A DNA stretch of 5,646 nucleotides from Burkholderiaceae bacterium (GTDB taxonomy: Bacteria; Pseudomonadota; Gammaproteobacteria; Burkholderiales; Burkholderiaceae), in the NCBI GenBank assembly GCA_022701845.1, contig JAKONS010000464.1:1-5646 (forward strand), in the 5' to 3' direction. A model generated the notes under the pieces. The model was not told where the DNA came from and made no database searches. It was given only the letters and a program-made list of their open reading frames with translations. Made by a program: the position numbers and the translations under genes. The stretch's first letter is position 1, and every line of letters starts with the position of its first letter. Positions 1 through 5,104 of the stretch are shown here, piece after piece.

Positions 1-123
1 GCGCACCGTCTTCGACCGGGCGATCTGCTCCAGCGCCGACTGCGCATGGGCGGTGCCCAGCCCGGCCGCGGCCATCGATACGGCCAGGCCGAGCCCCAGG
101 AAAACACGTCTGCAGGGATGCAT
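1..123 (-). CDS. Partial secreted protein, probable family-3 ABC substrate-binding protein (N-terminus only)
   Basis: Only the first 41 codons are present; the gene runs off the left edge. The peptide starts MHPCRRVFLGLGLAVS, continues through a hydrophobic Ala/Gly/Leu stretch and ends in an AHA motif before QSALEQIA, a typical signal-peptidase I site after about residue 27. The RRVFL core resembles a Tat twin-arginine motif, so Tat export is possible. The mature start, ALEQIARSKTVR, is the kind that opens family-3 (amino-acid type) periplasmic binding proteins, which is the basis for the call. A GAGG Shine-Dalgarno sits 5 nt before the ATG. It lies 46 nt behind the racemase-family gene on the same strand with no visible terminator, so it is probably in the same operon. 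The secreted nature is well supported; the family is a judgement from about 14 mature residues. Confidence 0.6.
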   Translation of the reverse strand, partial: MHPCRRVFLGLGLAVSMAAAGLGTAHAQSALEQIARSKTVR

Positions 124-169
124 GAGAACCTCGTCGAAGGATAGGTGGAAGAAAGAAATCGATGCGGGC

Positions 170-943
170 TCAGGCGCCCACTGCCACACGGCGGTCGACC
201 AGCTGCCCGTAGCCGGGCCGCGCACCGTTCACGTCGAGCACCTCCAGGCAGTGCCAGAACGATGCCTGCACCGCCGAGATGACCGGCTTGCCCAGCTCGG
301 CCTCCAGCGCGGCGATGACGCCGGCCGAGCGGAAGTTGGTGCAGCTGATGAAGATGGCGGTGGCTTCCGGGTGGTCGACCGCGCGCACCAGGTCGTAGAC
401 CTGCTCCAGCGACACCTCGGCCAGGGCGTGGTCGCTGTCGATGCCCAGGTTGCGGTGGCGCACCACCGCATGGCCGTTCTCTTCCAGGAAGCGGATGGCG
501 CGCTCGTGGATGGCCGGCACATAGGGCGTGGCCAGCGCCACCTTGCCGGCGCCCACCGCGCGCAGCGCGGCCAGGGTGGCGGTGCTGGCGGTGGTGGTGC
601 GCGGGCCCGGCACCCAGCCGGCGAGCTTCTGCATCAGGCCCTGGTCGTAGGCGGTGCCGTGCAGGAACGAGGCGCTGGTGCCGCCGAAGCACAGCACGTC
701 GATCGGCGCGGCGCCGACCAGGCGCGCGGCCTGCTCCACCTCGGGCGAATTCATCATTTCCTCGATGCCCTCGACCGTCACTTTCGGCAGCTTGAGCCGG
801 GTGGTGTGCACCGCCACGCCGGGCGCCGACATGGCGGCCATCTCGGCGTCCATGACGATGCTCGAGGCGATGTAGATCAGGCCGATGCGGGCCAGGGTGC
901 CGTTGCCGTCGGGCTGGAAGGCGGGGTAGGAGGAAGGGGTCAT
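170..943 (-). CDS. Asp/Glu racemase-superfamily enzyme, arylmalonate decarboxylase/maleate isomerase-like
   Basis: A 257-residue cytoplasmic protein of the Asp/Glu/hydantoin racemase fold, the group that holds maleate cis-trans isomerase and arylmalonate decarboxylase (AMDase). Visible motifs are an N-terminal IGLIYIASS strand (residues 20-28), CFGGTSASF (85-93), STATLAALRAVG (120-131), VALATPYVPAIHER (135-148), FISCTNF (198-204) and a C-terminal ARPGYGQL (241-248). Racemases and maleate isomerases of this fold use two cysteines. Here the first position is Gly88, followed by Thr89-Ser90, while Cys201 keeps the second. This matches the Gly74/Cys188 pair of Bordetella AMDase as I recall it, and Tyr141 matches its Tyr126. 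Cys85 is three residues too early to be the catalytic one. Decarboxylation of a substituted malonate is therefore possible, but the substrate is inferred, not shown. The ATG lies 17 nt behind the permease stop with only a weak ribosome site, which suggests translation coupled to the ABC genes. Confidence 0.85.
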   Translation of the reverse strand: MTPSSYPAFQPDGNGTLARIGLIYIASSIVMDAEMAAMSAPGVAVHTTRLKLPKVTVEGIEEMMNSPEVEQAARLVGAAPIDVLCFGGTSASFLHGTAYDQGLMQKLAGWVPGPRTTTASTATLAALRAVGAGKVALATPYVPAIHERAIRFLEENGHAVVRHRNLGIDSDHALAEVSLEQVYDLVRAVDHPEATAIFISCTNFRSAGVIAALEAELGKPVISAVQASFWHCLEVLDVNGARPGYGQLVDRRVAVGA

Positions 944-960
944 GGAGCGATGCGGCCTAG

Positions 961-1782
961 CTAGCGGCTGTCTTCGATGTTGAGGATCCGGCCCAGGCCG
1001 AGGAAGTAGTGGGCGAAGGCGAGCACCGCCGCGGTGAACGCGATGTAGACCACCGACAGCGCCGCCAGGGTCGGGTCGGCGAACTCGCGCACATAGTTGT
1101 ACATGGCCACCGGCAGGGTCTGGGTGTCCTGGGTGGTGACGAAGAGCGAGGCGGTGAATTCGCTGAACGACATGATGGCCGCGAACAGCCAGCCGCCGAA
1201 CAGCCCCGGCGCCAGCAGCGGCACCGTCACGGTGAACAGCACCTTCAGCGGCGAGGCGCCCAGGCTGGCCGCGGCCTGCTCCAGGCGCTCGTCGAGGTTC
1301 TCCATCGACACATAGACGCTGCGCAGCACGAAGGGCAGCACCAGCATCACATGGCACAGGACCACGATGCCGTAGCCGCGCTGGATCGAGGCCTGCGACA
1401 CCAGGATCAGCAGGCCCAGCCCCAGCGTGAAATGCGGCACCACCAGCGGCGAGTGCAGCACCGCCAGCAGCGTCTGCTTGCCGGGAAAATCGAGCCGCTT
1501 GACCGCGATCGACAGGCAGGTGCCGATCACCAGCGCGATCGACGAGGCCCAGCCGGTGATCACCAGGCTGGCCTTGAAGCCCTGCTGGAAATCCGGGTAG
1601 TCGAACACCCGCTCGAACCACTTGAGCGAATACGACTCGGGCGGGAAGGCGAGGATCGCCTTCTCGTTGAAGGCGGCGATGGTGACCACCACCACCGGCA
1701 GCAGCACGAAGGCCAGCAGCAGCGCCACCAGCACCGGGCCGGCGATGCGCAGGGGCAGCGGCAGGGAGCTTCGGATCTTCAT
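961..1782 (-). CDS. ABC transporter inner-membrane permease, PotC-like (second permease)
   Basis: A 273-residue integral membrane protein, normal length for a BPD-type permease of spermidine/putrescine-like importers. Hydrophobic segments fall at about residues 13-38, 72-95, 105-130, 138-158, 190-215 and 236-262, consistent with six helices. The cytoplasmic EAA loop that docks on the ATPase is visible at 167-188 (LEQAAASLGASPLKVLFTVTVP), with the conserved Glu-x-Ala-Ala, Gly and Pro. Family members of this kind form a heterodimer with a PotB-like partner, here the gene immediately upstream with a 4-nt gap. A GGAGGG ribosome site (1793-1798, reading leftward) lies inside the end of that gene, 10 nt before the ATG. 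The transported compound cannot be told from the permease. The matching ATPase is not in the window. Confidence 0.92.
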   Translation of the reverse strand: MKIRSSLPLPLRIAGPVLVALLLAFVLLPVVVVTIAAFNEKAILAFPPESYSLKWFERVFDYPDFQQGFKASLVITGWASSIALVIGTCLSIAVKRLDFPGKQTLLAVLHSPLVVPHFTLGLGLLILVSQASIQRGYGIVVLCHVMLVLPFVLRSVYVSMENLDERLEQAAASLGASPLKVLFTVTVPLLAPGLFGGWLFAAIMSFSEFTASLFVTTQDTQTLPVAMYNYVREFADPTLAALSVVYIAFTAAVLAFAHYFLGLGRILNIEDSR

Positions 1783-1786
1783 GGTG

Positions 1787-2635
1787 TCAGTGCCCTCCGG
1801 CGGTTTTCAGGCGGCGGGTGAACAGGCCCAGCGCGAACAGGGACGCCGCGGTGAGCGCCAGGCCCATCACGCTCAGGCTGGCGGCCAGCGGGAAGTTCAT
1901 CGACGAGAAGCCCAGCTGGTAGACCAGCGTGGAGACCGTCGGCACCCGGCCGCCGCCGATCATCTGCGGCGTGGCGAAGGCGCTGAAGGTCCAGGCGAAG
2001 GCGGTGGTGATGCTGGCCAGGATGCCGGGCATCGACAGCGGCAGCGTCACCGTGAGGAAGGTGCGCACCGGGCCGGCGCCCAGGCTCTGCGCGGCTTTCT
2101 CGAAGTCGCGGTCGATGTGCGAGATGGCGGTGGCCAGCATCAGCACCACCACCGGAATCGTCACATGCACCAGCGCCACCAGCACGCCCAGGTGGGTGAA
2201 CATCAGCTCCAGCGGCCATTCGATCAGCCCCAGCTTGCGCAGCGCGCCGTTGATGAAGCCATTGCTGCCGAGCACCGCGATCCAGGAATAGGTGCGCACG
2301 ATCTCGCCGAGGAACAGCGGCGTGATCGACACCACCAGGATGAACGACTTGAGCGCGCGCCGCTGCACCCGCACCAGCGCATAGGCCAGCGGATAGGCGG
2401 CCAGCAGCGAGAACACCGTCGTCTCCACGCTCAGCAGCAGCGTGTTGGAAAAGGCGCTCAGATACAGCGACTTGCCCATGCCGCCGAAGTTGGCGAAGGT
2501 GAAGCCGCCGACATCCAGCGAGCCGGGCACGAAGGCCCGGAAGCTGAACTGGAACACCGCCAGCAGCGCCACCGCGATGCCCGCCGCCACCACCACCGCA
2601 GGCGTTACCAGCCAGGCTCTCAGATCCGAACGCAT
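1787..2635 (-). CDS. ABC transporter inner-membrane permease, PotB-like (first permease)
   Basis: A 282-residue integral membrane protein of the BPD permease family, the PotB/type-1 partner in a two-permease importer. Hydrophobic stretches occur at about residues 9-30, 63-88, 96-122, 148-172, 203-222 and 250-272. The EAA loop for ATPase docking is at 179-199 (EKAAQSLGAGPVRTFLTVTLP), with conserved Glu, Ala, Gly and Pro. I chose the ATG at 2635 because a GGGGA ribosome site precedes it by 6 nt. A GTG at 2656 would add seven residues (MSARGTG) but has no ribosome site and lies only 4 nt after the binding-protein stop. The gene sits between the periplasmic binding protein and the second permease in one operon, so the three should form one importer lacking only an ATPase. 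Confidence 0.92.
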   Translation of the reverse strand: MRSDLRAWLVTPAVVVAAGIAVALLAVFQFSFRAFVPGSLDVGGFTFANFGGMGKSLYLSAFSNTLLLSVETTVFSLLAAYPLAYALVRVQRRALKSFILVVSITPLFLGEIVRTYSWIAVLGSNGFINGALRKLGLIEWPLELMFTHLGVLVALVHVTIPVVVLMLATAISHIDRDFEKAAQSLGAGPVRTFLTVTLPLSMPGILASITTAFAWTFSAFATPQMIGGGRVPTVSTLVYQLGFSSMNFPLAASLSVMGLALTAASLFALGLFTRRLKTAGGH

Positions 2636-2641
2636 ACCTGT

Positions 2642-2646
2642 TCCCC
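2642..2646 (-). promoter_or_regulatory. Ribosome binding site deciding the start of the first permease
   Basis: On the minus strand GGGGA lies 6 nt before the ATG at 2635 and inside the short coding extension from the GTG at 2656. It supports the shorter permease. The competing GTG has no purine-rich site before it. Confidence 0.6.
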
Positions 2647-2660
2647 GTGCCGACACCCGC

Positions 2661-3701
2661 TCAGTTCATGATGTTTTCGGTGAACCACTTGCGCCACTCC
2701 GCCGTTTTCTCGGCGCGCAGCTTGTTGTCGATGACGATGGTCTGGGTGTCCCACTGCGCCTTGGTGGTGAACACGCCGGGCAGCTTGGCGTCTTCGGCCG
2801 AGACGGTGGCGTTGTCGACCACCGGGCTGGCCTTCTTCGAGGCGACGATCTTCGACTGCACATCGGCCTGCAGCGCGATGTTGAGGAACTTGTAGGCCAG
2901 GTCGGCCTTGGTGGTGCCCTTCATGATGGCCATGGTGTCCACGCCCAGCACCGCGCCTTCCTTGGGCATGGCCACCTTCACCGGCACGCCCTGGCTGGCC
3001 ATGTGGTACGCGTTCATCGACAGGATCACCTCGACCGGCGTCTCGCCGGTGGCGATCAGCTGCTGCGCGTTGGCGTCGTTGGTATAGAAGGCCTTGAAGT
3101 TGGGCTTCAGGGCCTTGAGCTTGTCCTGGCCCTTTTCCCAGCTGGCGGCGTCGCCGCCGGAGAGCATGGCCGACACCGCGATCAGGTGGCTCGGGTCGAA
3201 ATCGGGGGCGCTGATCTTGCCCTTGAGCGCCGGGTTCCACAGGTCGTTCCAGCTCTCGAACTTGATGCTCGGCGGCAGCAGGTCGGGGCGGTAGCCGATC
3301 GAGTAGATGTAGGCCCAGCTGCCGATGTGGTACGGGCTGATCCTGGCGCGGTCCACCATGTGGCGCATGTTCGGAATCTTGGCGGTGTCGAGCTGCTCGA
3401 ACAGGTTGCTGCTCACATACAGCCAGCCCACGTGCGAGGTGGTGAAGGTGATGTCGCTCTCCGGCTTGGAAGCCAGCTTGGCCTTGTTCAGCCGGTCGAT
3501 GGTGCCGCCGGTGACGTACTTCACCGGCACGCCGGTCTGCTTGGTGAATTCGCGGCCGATGTTCTCGTCGATCAGGTCGCGGAAACTGCCGCCCCAGGTG
3601 CTCACCGTCAGGGCGTTGTCCTGGGCCAGGGCCGAGGTCGCGCCGAGCGTGGCGGCGATGGCGGTGGCGAGTGCACACAGTGTCAGAAGCTTGCGGATCA
3701 T
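2661..3701 (-). CDS. Periplasmic ABC substrate-binding protein, PotD/iron-type (SBP_bac superfamily)
   Basis: A 346-residue secreted binding protein that should deliver substrate to the two permeases behind it. The N-terminus MIRKLLTLCALATAIAATL is a Sec signal peptide with cleavage predicted after ALA at residue 26. The mature start, LTVSTWGGSFRD, and the pattern of a short beta-strand followed by a helix ending FTKQTGVPVKYV are typical of spermidine/putrescine-, iron- and other organic-ligand-binding proteins of this superfamily. SWNDLWNPALKGKI (about 174-187) and the C-terminal EWRKWFTENIMN fit the same group. Length is normal. The ATG at 3701 has a strong GGGGG ribosome site 5 nt upstream. 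An open extension to 3767 adds 22 residues with no ribosome site and would bury the signal peptide, so it was rejected. It is the first gene of its operon. The ligand is unknown; polyamine binding should not be assumed from the family name. Confidence 0.92.
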   Translation of the reverse strand: MIRKLLTLCALATAIAATLGATSALAQDNALTVSTWGGSFRDLIDENIGREFTKQTGVPVKYVTGGTIDRLNKAKLASKPESDITFTTSHVGWLYVSSNLFEQLDTAKIPNMRHMVDRARISPYHIGSWAYIYSIGYRPDLLPPSIKFESWNDLWNPALKGKISAPDFDPSHLIAVSAMLSGGDAASWEKGQDKLKALKPNFKAFYTNDANAQQLIATGETPVEVILSMNAYHMASQGVPVKVAMPKEGAVLGVDTMAIMKGTTKADLAYKFLNIALQADVQSKIVASKKASPVVDNATVSAEDAKLPGVFTTKAQWDTQTIVIDNKLRAEKTAEWRKWFTENIMN

Positions 3702-3705
3702 GGAT

Positions 3706-3711
3706 TCCCCC
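3706..3711 (-). promoter_or_regulatory. Strong ribosome binding site of the substrate-binding protein gene
   Basis: Reading leftward the sequence is GGGGGA, with its last G 5 nt before the ATG at 3701. This places the start right at the signal peptide rather than 22 codons upstream. It is the clearest ribosome site in the window, in keeping with the high synthesis usual for periplasmic binding proteins. Confidence 0.65.
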
Positions 3712-3738
3712 GGTCGAAGAGTTGGACGTTCGAGGCCG

Positions 3739-3767
3739 ATCATGGGAAACCCGCGGCCATCGGCCAA
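3739..3767 (-). promoter_or_regulatory. Possible sigma-70 promoter of the ABC operon
   Basis: On the minus strand, TTGGCC (3762-3767) and CATGAT (3739-3744) are separated by exactly 17 bp. Each hexamer matches four of six consensus bases. Transcription would start near 3732, giving a leader of about 30 nt before the binding-protein ATG. The weak match suggests dependence on an activator, and a direct repeat lies just upstream. This is pattern reading only; GC-rich genomes give chance matches. Confidence 0.35.
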
Positions 3768-3772
3768 GTCGC

Positions 3773-3810
3773 CTTTTACTTAGGGGTGCCTCACATTTAC
3801 CGAGGGGGGC
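3773..3810. repeat. Direct repeat pair with 21-bp period in the divergent promoter region
   Basis: The copies CTTTTACTTAGGGGTGC (3773-3789) and CATTTACCGAGGGGGGC (3794-3810) agree at 13 of 17 positions, with the core TTTAC-NN-AGGGG fully conserved. The offset of 21 bp is two helical turns, so a protein bound to both copies would sit on one face of the DNA. The AT-rich TTTAC stands out in this GC-rich sequence. The pair lies 6-43 bp upstream of the putative -35 of the ABC operon, a usual place for activator sites. Confidence 0.5.
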
Positions 3811-3823
3811 GCGCCGGCCGGGC

Positions 3824-3840
3824 GCTCGGAAATTCGGAGC
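3824..3840. promoter_or_regulatory. Candidate LysR-type operator (T-N11-A dyad)
   Basis: GCTCGGAAATTCGGAGC is an imperfect palindrome centred on 3832: seven of eight base pairs are symmetric, with a single G/G mismatch at 3828/3836. T3826 and A3838 give the T-N11-A form typical of LysR-family boxes, and a LysR gene begins at 5105. The site overlaps the possible -35 of the ridA-like gene, so it could repress or autoregulate that arm while helping to control the divergent ABC operon. The assignment to this regulator is an inference. Confidence 0.45.
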
Positions 3841-3861
3841 CGGTCGCCCGGAAAATACAAA
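3833..3861 (+). promoter_or_regulatory. Possible weak promoter for the ridA-like/DUF1028 genes
   Basis: TACAAA (3856-3861), inside the locally AT-rich GAAAATACAAAT, resembles a -10 element (four of six). A 17-bp spacer leads back to TTCGGA (3833-3838), which matches only three of six -35 bases. Transcription would begin near 3868, about 58 nt before the ATG. The -35 overlaps the T-N11-A dyad. Low confidence because the -35 is poor. Confidence 0.25.
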
Positions 3862-3925
3862 TGGCGCCCGGCACCGGCAGCGACCACCATCGGCGGCTTC
3901 CGATGTCACCTGCCCGCGAGCGACC

Positions 3926-4339
3926 ATGAAGCACACCCGCATCCGTCCTTTCAACACCAAGGTCACCTACCCCGAGCAGAAGCTCGACAACGACCTCTGC
4001 CAGGCGGTGGTGGCGCGCGGCGCCACCGTGTTCCTGCGCGGCCAGATCGGCCAGAACCTCGACACCTCCGAGAGCGTCTGCATCGGCGACGTGAGCGGCC
4101 AGGCCGAGCAGGCGATGGCCAACATCGCGATGCTGCTGAAGGAAGCCGGCGGCGAGCTGCAGGACATCTGCAAGATCACCATCTACCTGATCGACCCGCG
4201 TTATCGCGAGGCGGTGTACCTGGTGGTGGGCCGCTGGCTGAAGGGCGTGTTCCCGGTGTCGACCGGCATCGTGGTGTCGGCGCTGGCGCGGCCGGAATGG
4301 CTGGTCGAGATCGACGCGATCGCGGTCATTCCGGATTGA
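3926..4339 (+). CDS. RidA/YjgF/UK114-family protein lacking the deaminase arginine
   Basis: A 137-residue cytoplasmic protein of the Rid family, whose members form trimers with active sites between subunits. The fold is recognisable from VVARGATVFLRGQIGQNLD (28-46), QAEQAMANIAMLLKEAGGELQDICKITIYLID (59-90) and the C-terminal VEIDAIAVIPD. True RidA enzymes hydrolyse reactive 2-imino acids using an Arg in a P-x-R-S motif (Arg105 in E. coli RidA). Here the equivalent stretch is FPVSTGIVVSAL, with Ser112 in that place, while the later Glu (Glu128) is kept. It therefore belongs with the Rid groups that lack the arginine and should not be called an imine deaminase without testing. The start was chosen for family length; only a weak GCGAG precedes it. 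It heads the rightward unit, 7 nt before the DUF1028 gene, which points to a shared pathway. Confidence 0.88.
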   Translation: MKHTRIRPFNTKVTYPEQKLDNDLCQAVVARGATVFLRGQIGQNLDTSESVCIGDVSGQAEQAMANIAMLLKEAGGELQDICKITIYLIDPRYREAVYLVVGRWLKGVFPVSTGIVVSALARPEWLVEIDAIAVIPD

Positions 4340-4346
4340 GCGCGGC

Positions 4347-5018
4347 ATGACGTTTTCGATCGTCGCGCGCTGCCCCGCCACCGGCCAGTTCGGCGCCGCG
4401 GTGTCTTCGTCGTCGCCTGCGGTGGCCGCGCGCTGCATCCGCGGCAGGAGCGGCATCGGTGCCGCCGCCAGCCAGAACATCACCGACCCCGACCTGGGCC
4501 CGCTGGCCCTCGACCTGATGGCCGCCGGCATGACGCCGGAGCAGGCGGTGGCCGAGCTGCAGAAACGCCCGTTCATCTCCTACCGCCAGGTGATGGCGAT
4601 CGACGCCCGCCACCCGCCGGTGGTGTTCACCGGCAGCGACGCGCTCGGCACCCTGGCCAGCGCGGTCGGCACCCATGCCGCCTGCGCCGGCAACATGCTG
4701 CGCAGCCGCGAGGTGCCGCGCGCCATGCTGGCCGCGTTCGAGGCGGCCGAGGGCTCCCTGGCCGAACGGCTGATGCGCGCCATGCTGGCCGGCCAGGACG
4801 CCGGCGGCGAGGAAGGCCCGGTGCATTCCGCCGGCCTGCTGGTGTATGGCGCGCAGGCCTGGCCGATCGTCGACCTGCGGCTGGACTGGATGGAGGCCGA
4901 CCCGGTGCAGGCGCTGTATGCCACCTGGAAGCTCTACGAGCCGCAGCTGCAGGCCTACATCACCCGCGCGCTCGACCCGCGCGCCGCGCCCAGCTACGGC
5001 GTGCCCGGCAACCTGTGA
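4347..5018 (+). CDS. DUF1028 family protein, predicted Ntn-hydrolase fold
   Basis: A 223-residue protein matching the DUF1028 family, grouped by sequence with Ntn-hydrolases; its substrate is unknown. The N-terminus MTFSIVARCPATGQFGAAV is the family hallmark. Removal of Met would expose Thr2 as a possible N-terminal nucleophile. Further family features are GIGAAASQNITDPDLGPLALDLMAAGMTPEQAV (36-68), AGNML (114-118), a Gly/acid-rich AGGEEG (152-157), SAGLLVYG (161-168) and VDLRLD (175-180). Many relatives carry Asp where Cys9 sits here. Cys9 together with Cys30 in AARC appears to mark a subgroup, which is my recollection of the family, not a comparison made here. The gene follows the ridA-like gene by 7 nt with only a weak GAG site, so translation is probably coupled. 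Amide or lactam hydrolysis of the imported compound is a fair guess from the fold, nothing more. Confidence 0.88.
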   Translation: MTFSIVARCPATGQFGAAVSSSSPAVAARCIRGRSGIGAAASQNITDPDLGPLALDLMAAGMTPEQAVAELQKRPFISYRQVMAIDARHPPVVFTGSDALGTLASAVGTHAACAGNMLRSREVPRAMLAAFEAAEGSLAERLMRAMLAGQDAGGEEGPVHSAGLLVYGAQAWPIVDLRLDWMEADPVQALYATWKLYEPQLQAYITRALDPRAAPSYGVPGNL

Positions 5019-5020
5019 GG

Positions 5021-5054
5021 GCGGCGGCGCCGGCCGGGTGGCGGCGGCCGCCGC
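5021..5054. repeat. GC-rich inverted repeat after the DUF1028 gene
   Basis: Just after the DUF1028 stop, GCGGCGGC (5021-5028) can pair with GCCGCCGC (5047-5054) across an 18-nt loop. The right half is itself within a perfect 14-bp palindrome, GCGGCGGCCGCCGC (5041-5054). No T-run follows, so it is not a standard intrinsic terminator. It may slow transcription or simply reflect base composition. It ends one base before a TACACT (5055-5060) that could be a -10 for the LysR gene, although no -35 is visible. Confidence 0.3.
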
Positions 5055-5104
5055 TACACTGACCCGCCGACTTCCGCGTCCTCCGGGGCGCCCTCCACAC
5101 CCCC

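Noticed and set aside
53..964. Plus-strand open frame opposite the racemase-family gene
   Set aside because: The sequence has no recognisable motif, is Gly/Arg/His-rich, and is antisense to an enzyme with clear active-site motifs.
944..1621. Extension of the racemase-family frame upstream to 1621
   Set aside because: The extension overlaps the whole second permease in another frame and has no domain. The protein fold begins properly at the ATG at 943.
1009..2671. Long plus-strand open frames (1009-1821 and 1622-2671) opposite the permease genes
   Set aside because: They have low-complexity His/Arg/Gln-rich translations and lie antisense to well-recognised membrane proteins; these are composition artefacts.
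3702..3767. Longer start for the substrate-binding protein at 3767
   Set aside because: It would put 22 residues before the signal peptide and has no ribosome site, whereas the ATG at 3701 has a strong one.
3845..3871. CGCCCGG repeated at 3845-3851 and 3865-3871, around the possible -10
   Set aside because: A 7-bp GC-only repeat is expected by chance in this sequence and has no further extension or symmetry.
2442..3929. A 495-residue open frame on the plus strand opposite the binding-protein gene
   Set aside because: It is antisense to a clear ABC gene. Its translation is rich in Arg, His, Gly and Gln with no domain, as expected for the complement of GC-biased codons.
5019..5104. Intrinsic terminator between the DUF1028 and LysR genes
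   Set aside because: A GC-rich hairpin is possible but no T-tract follows, so I list it only as an inverted repeat.
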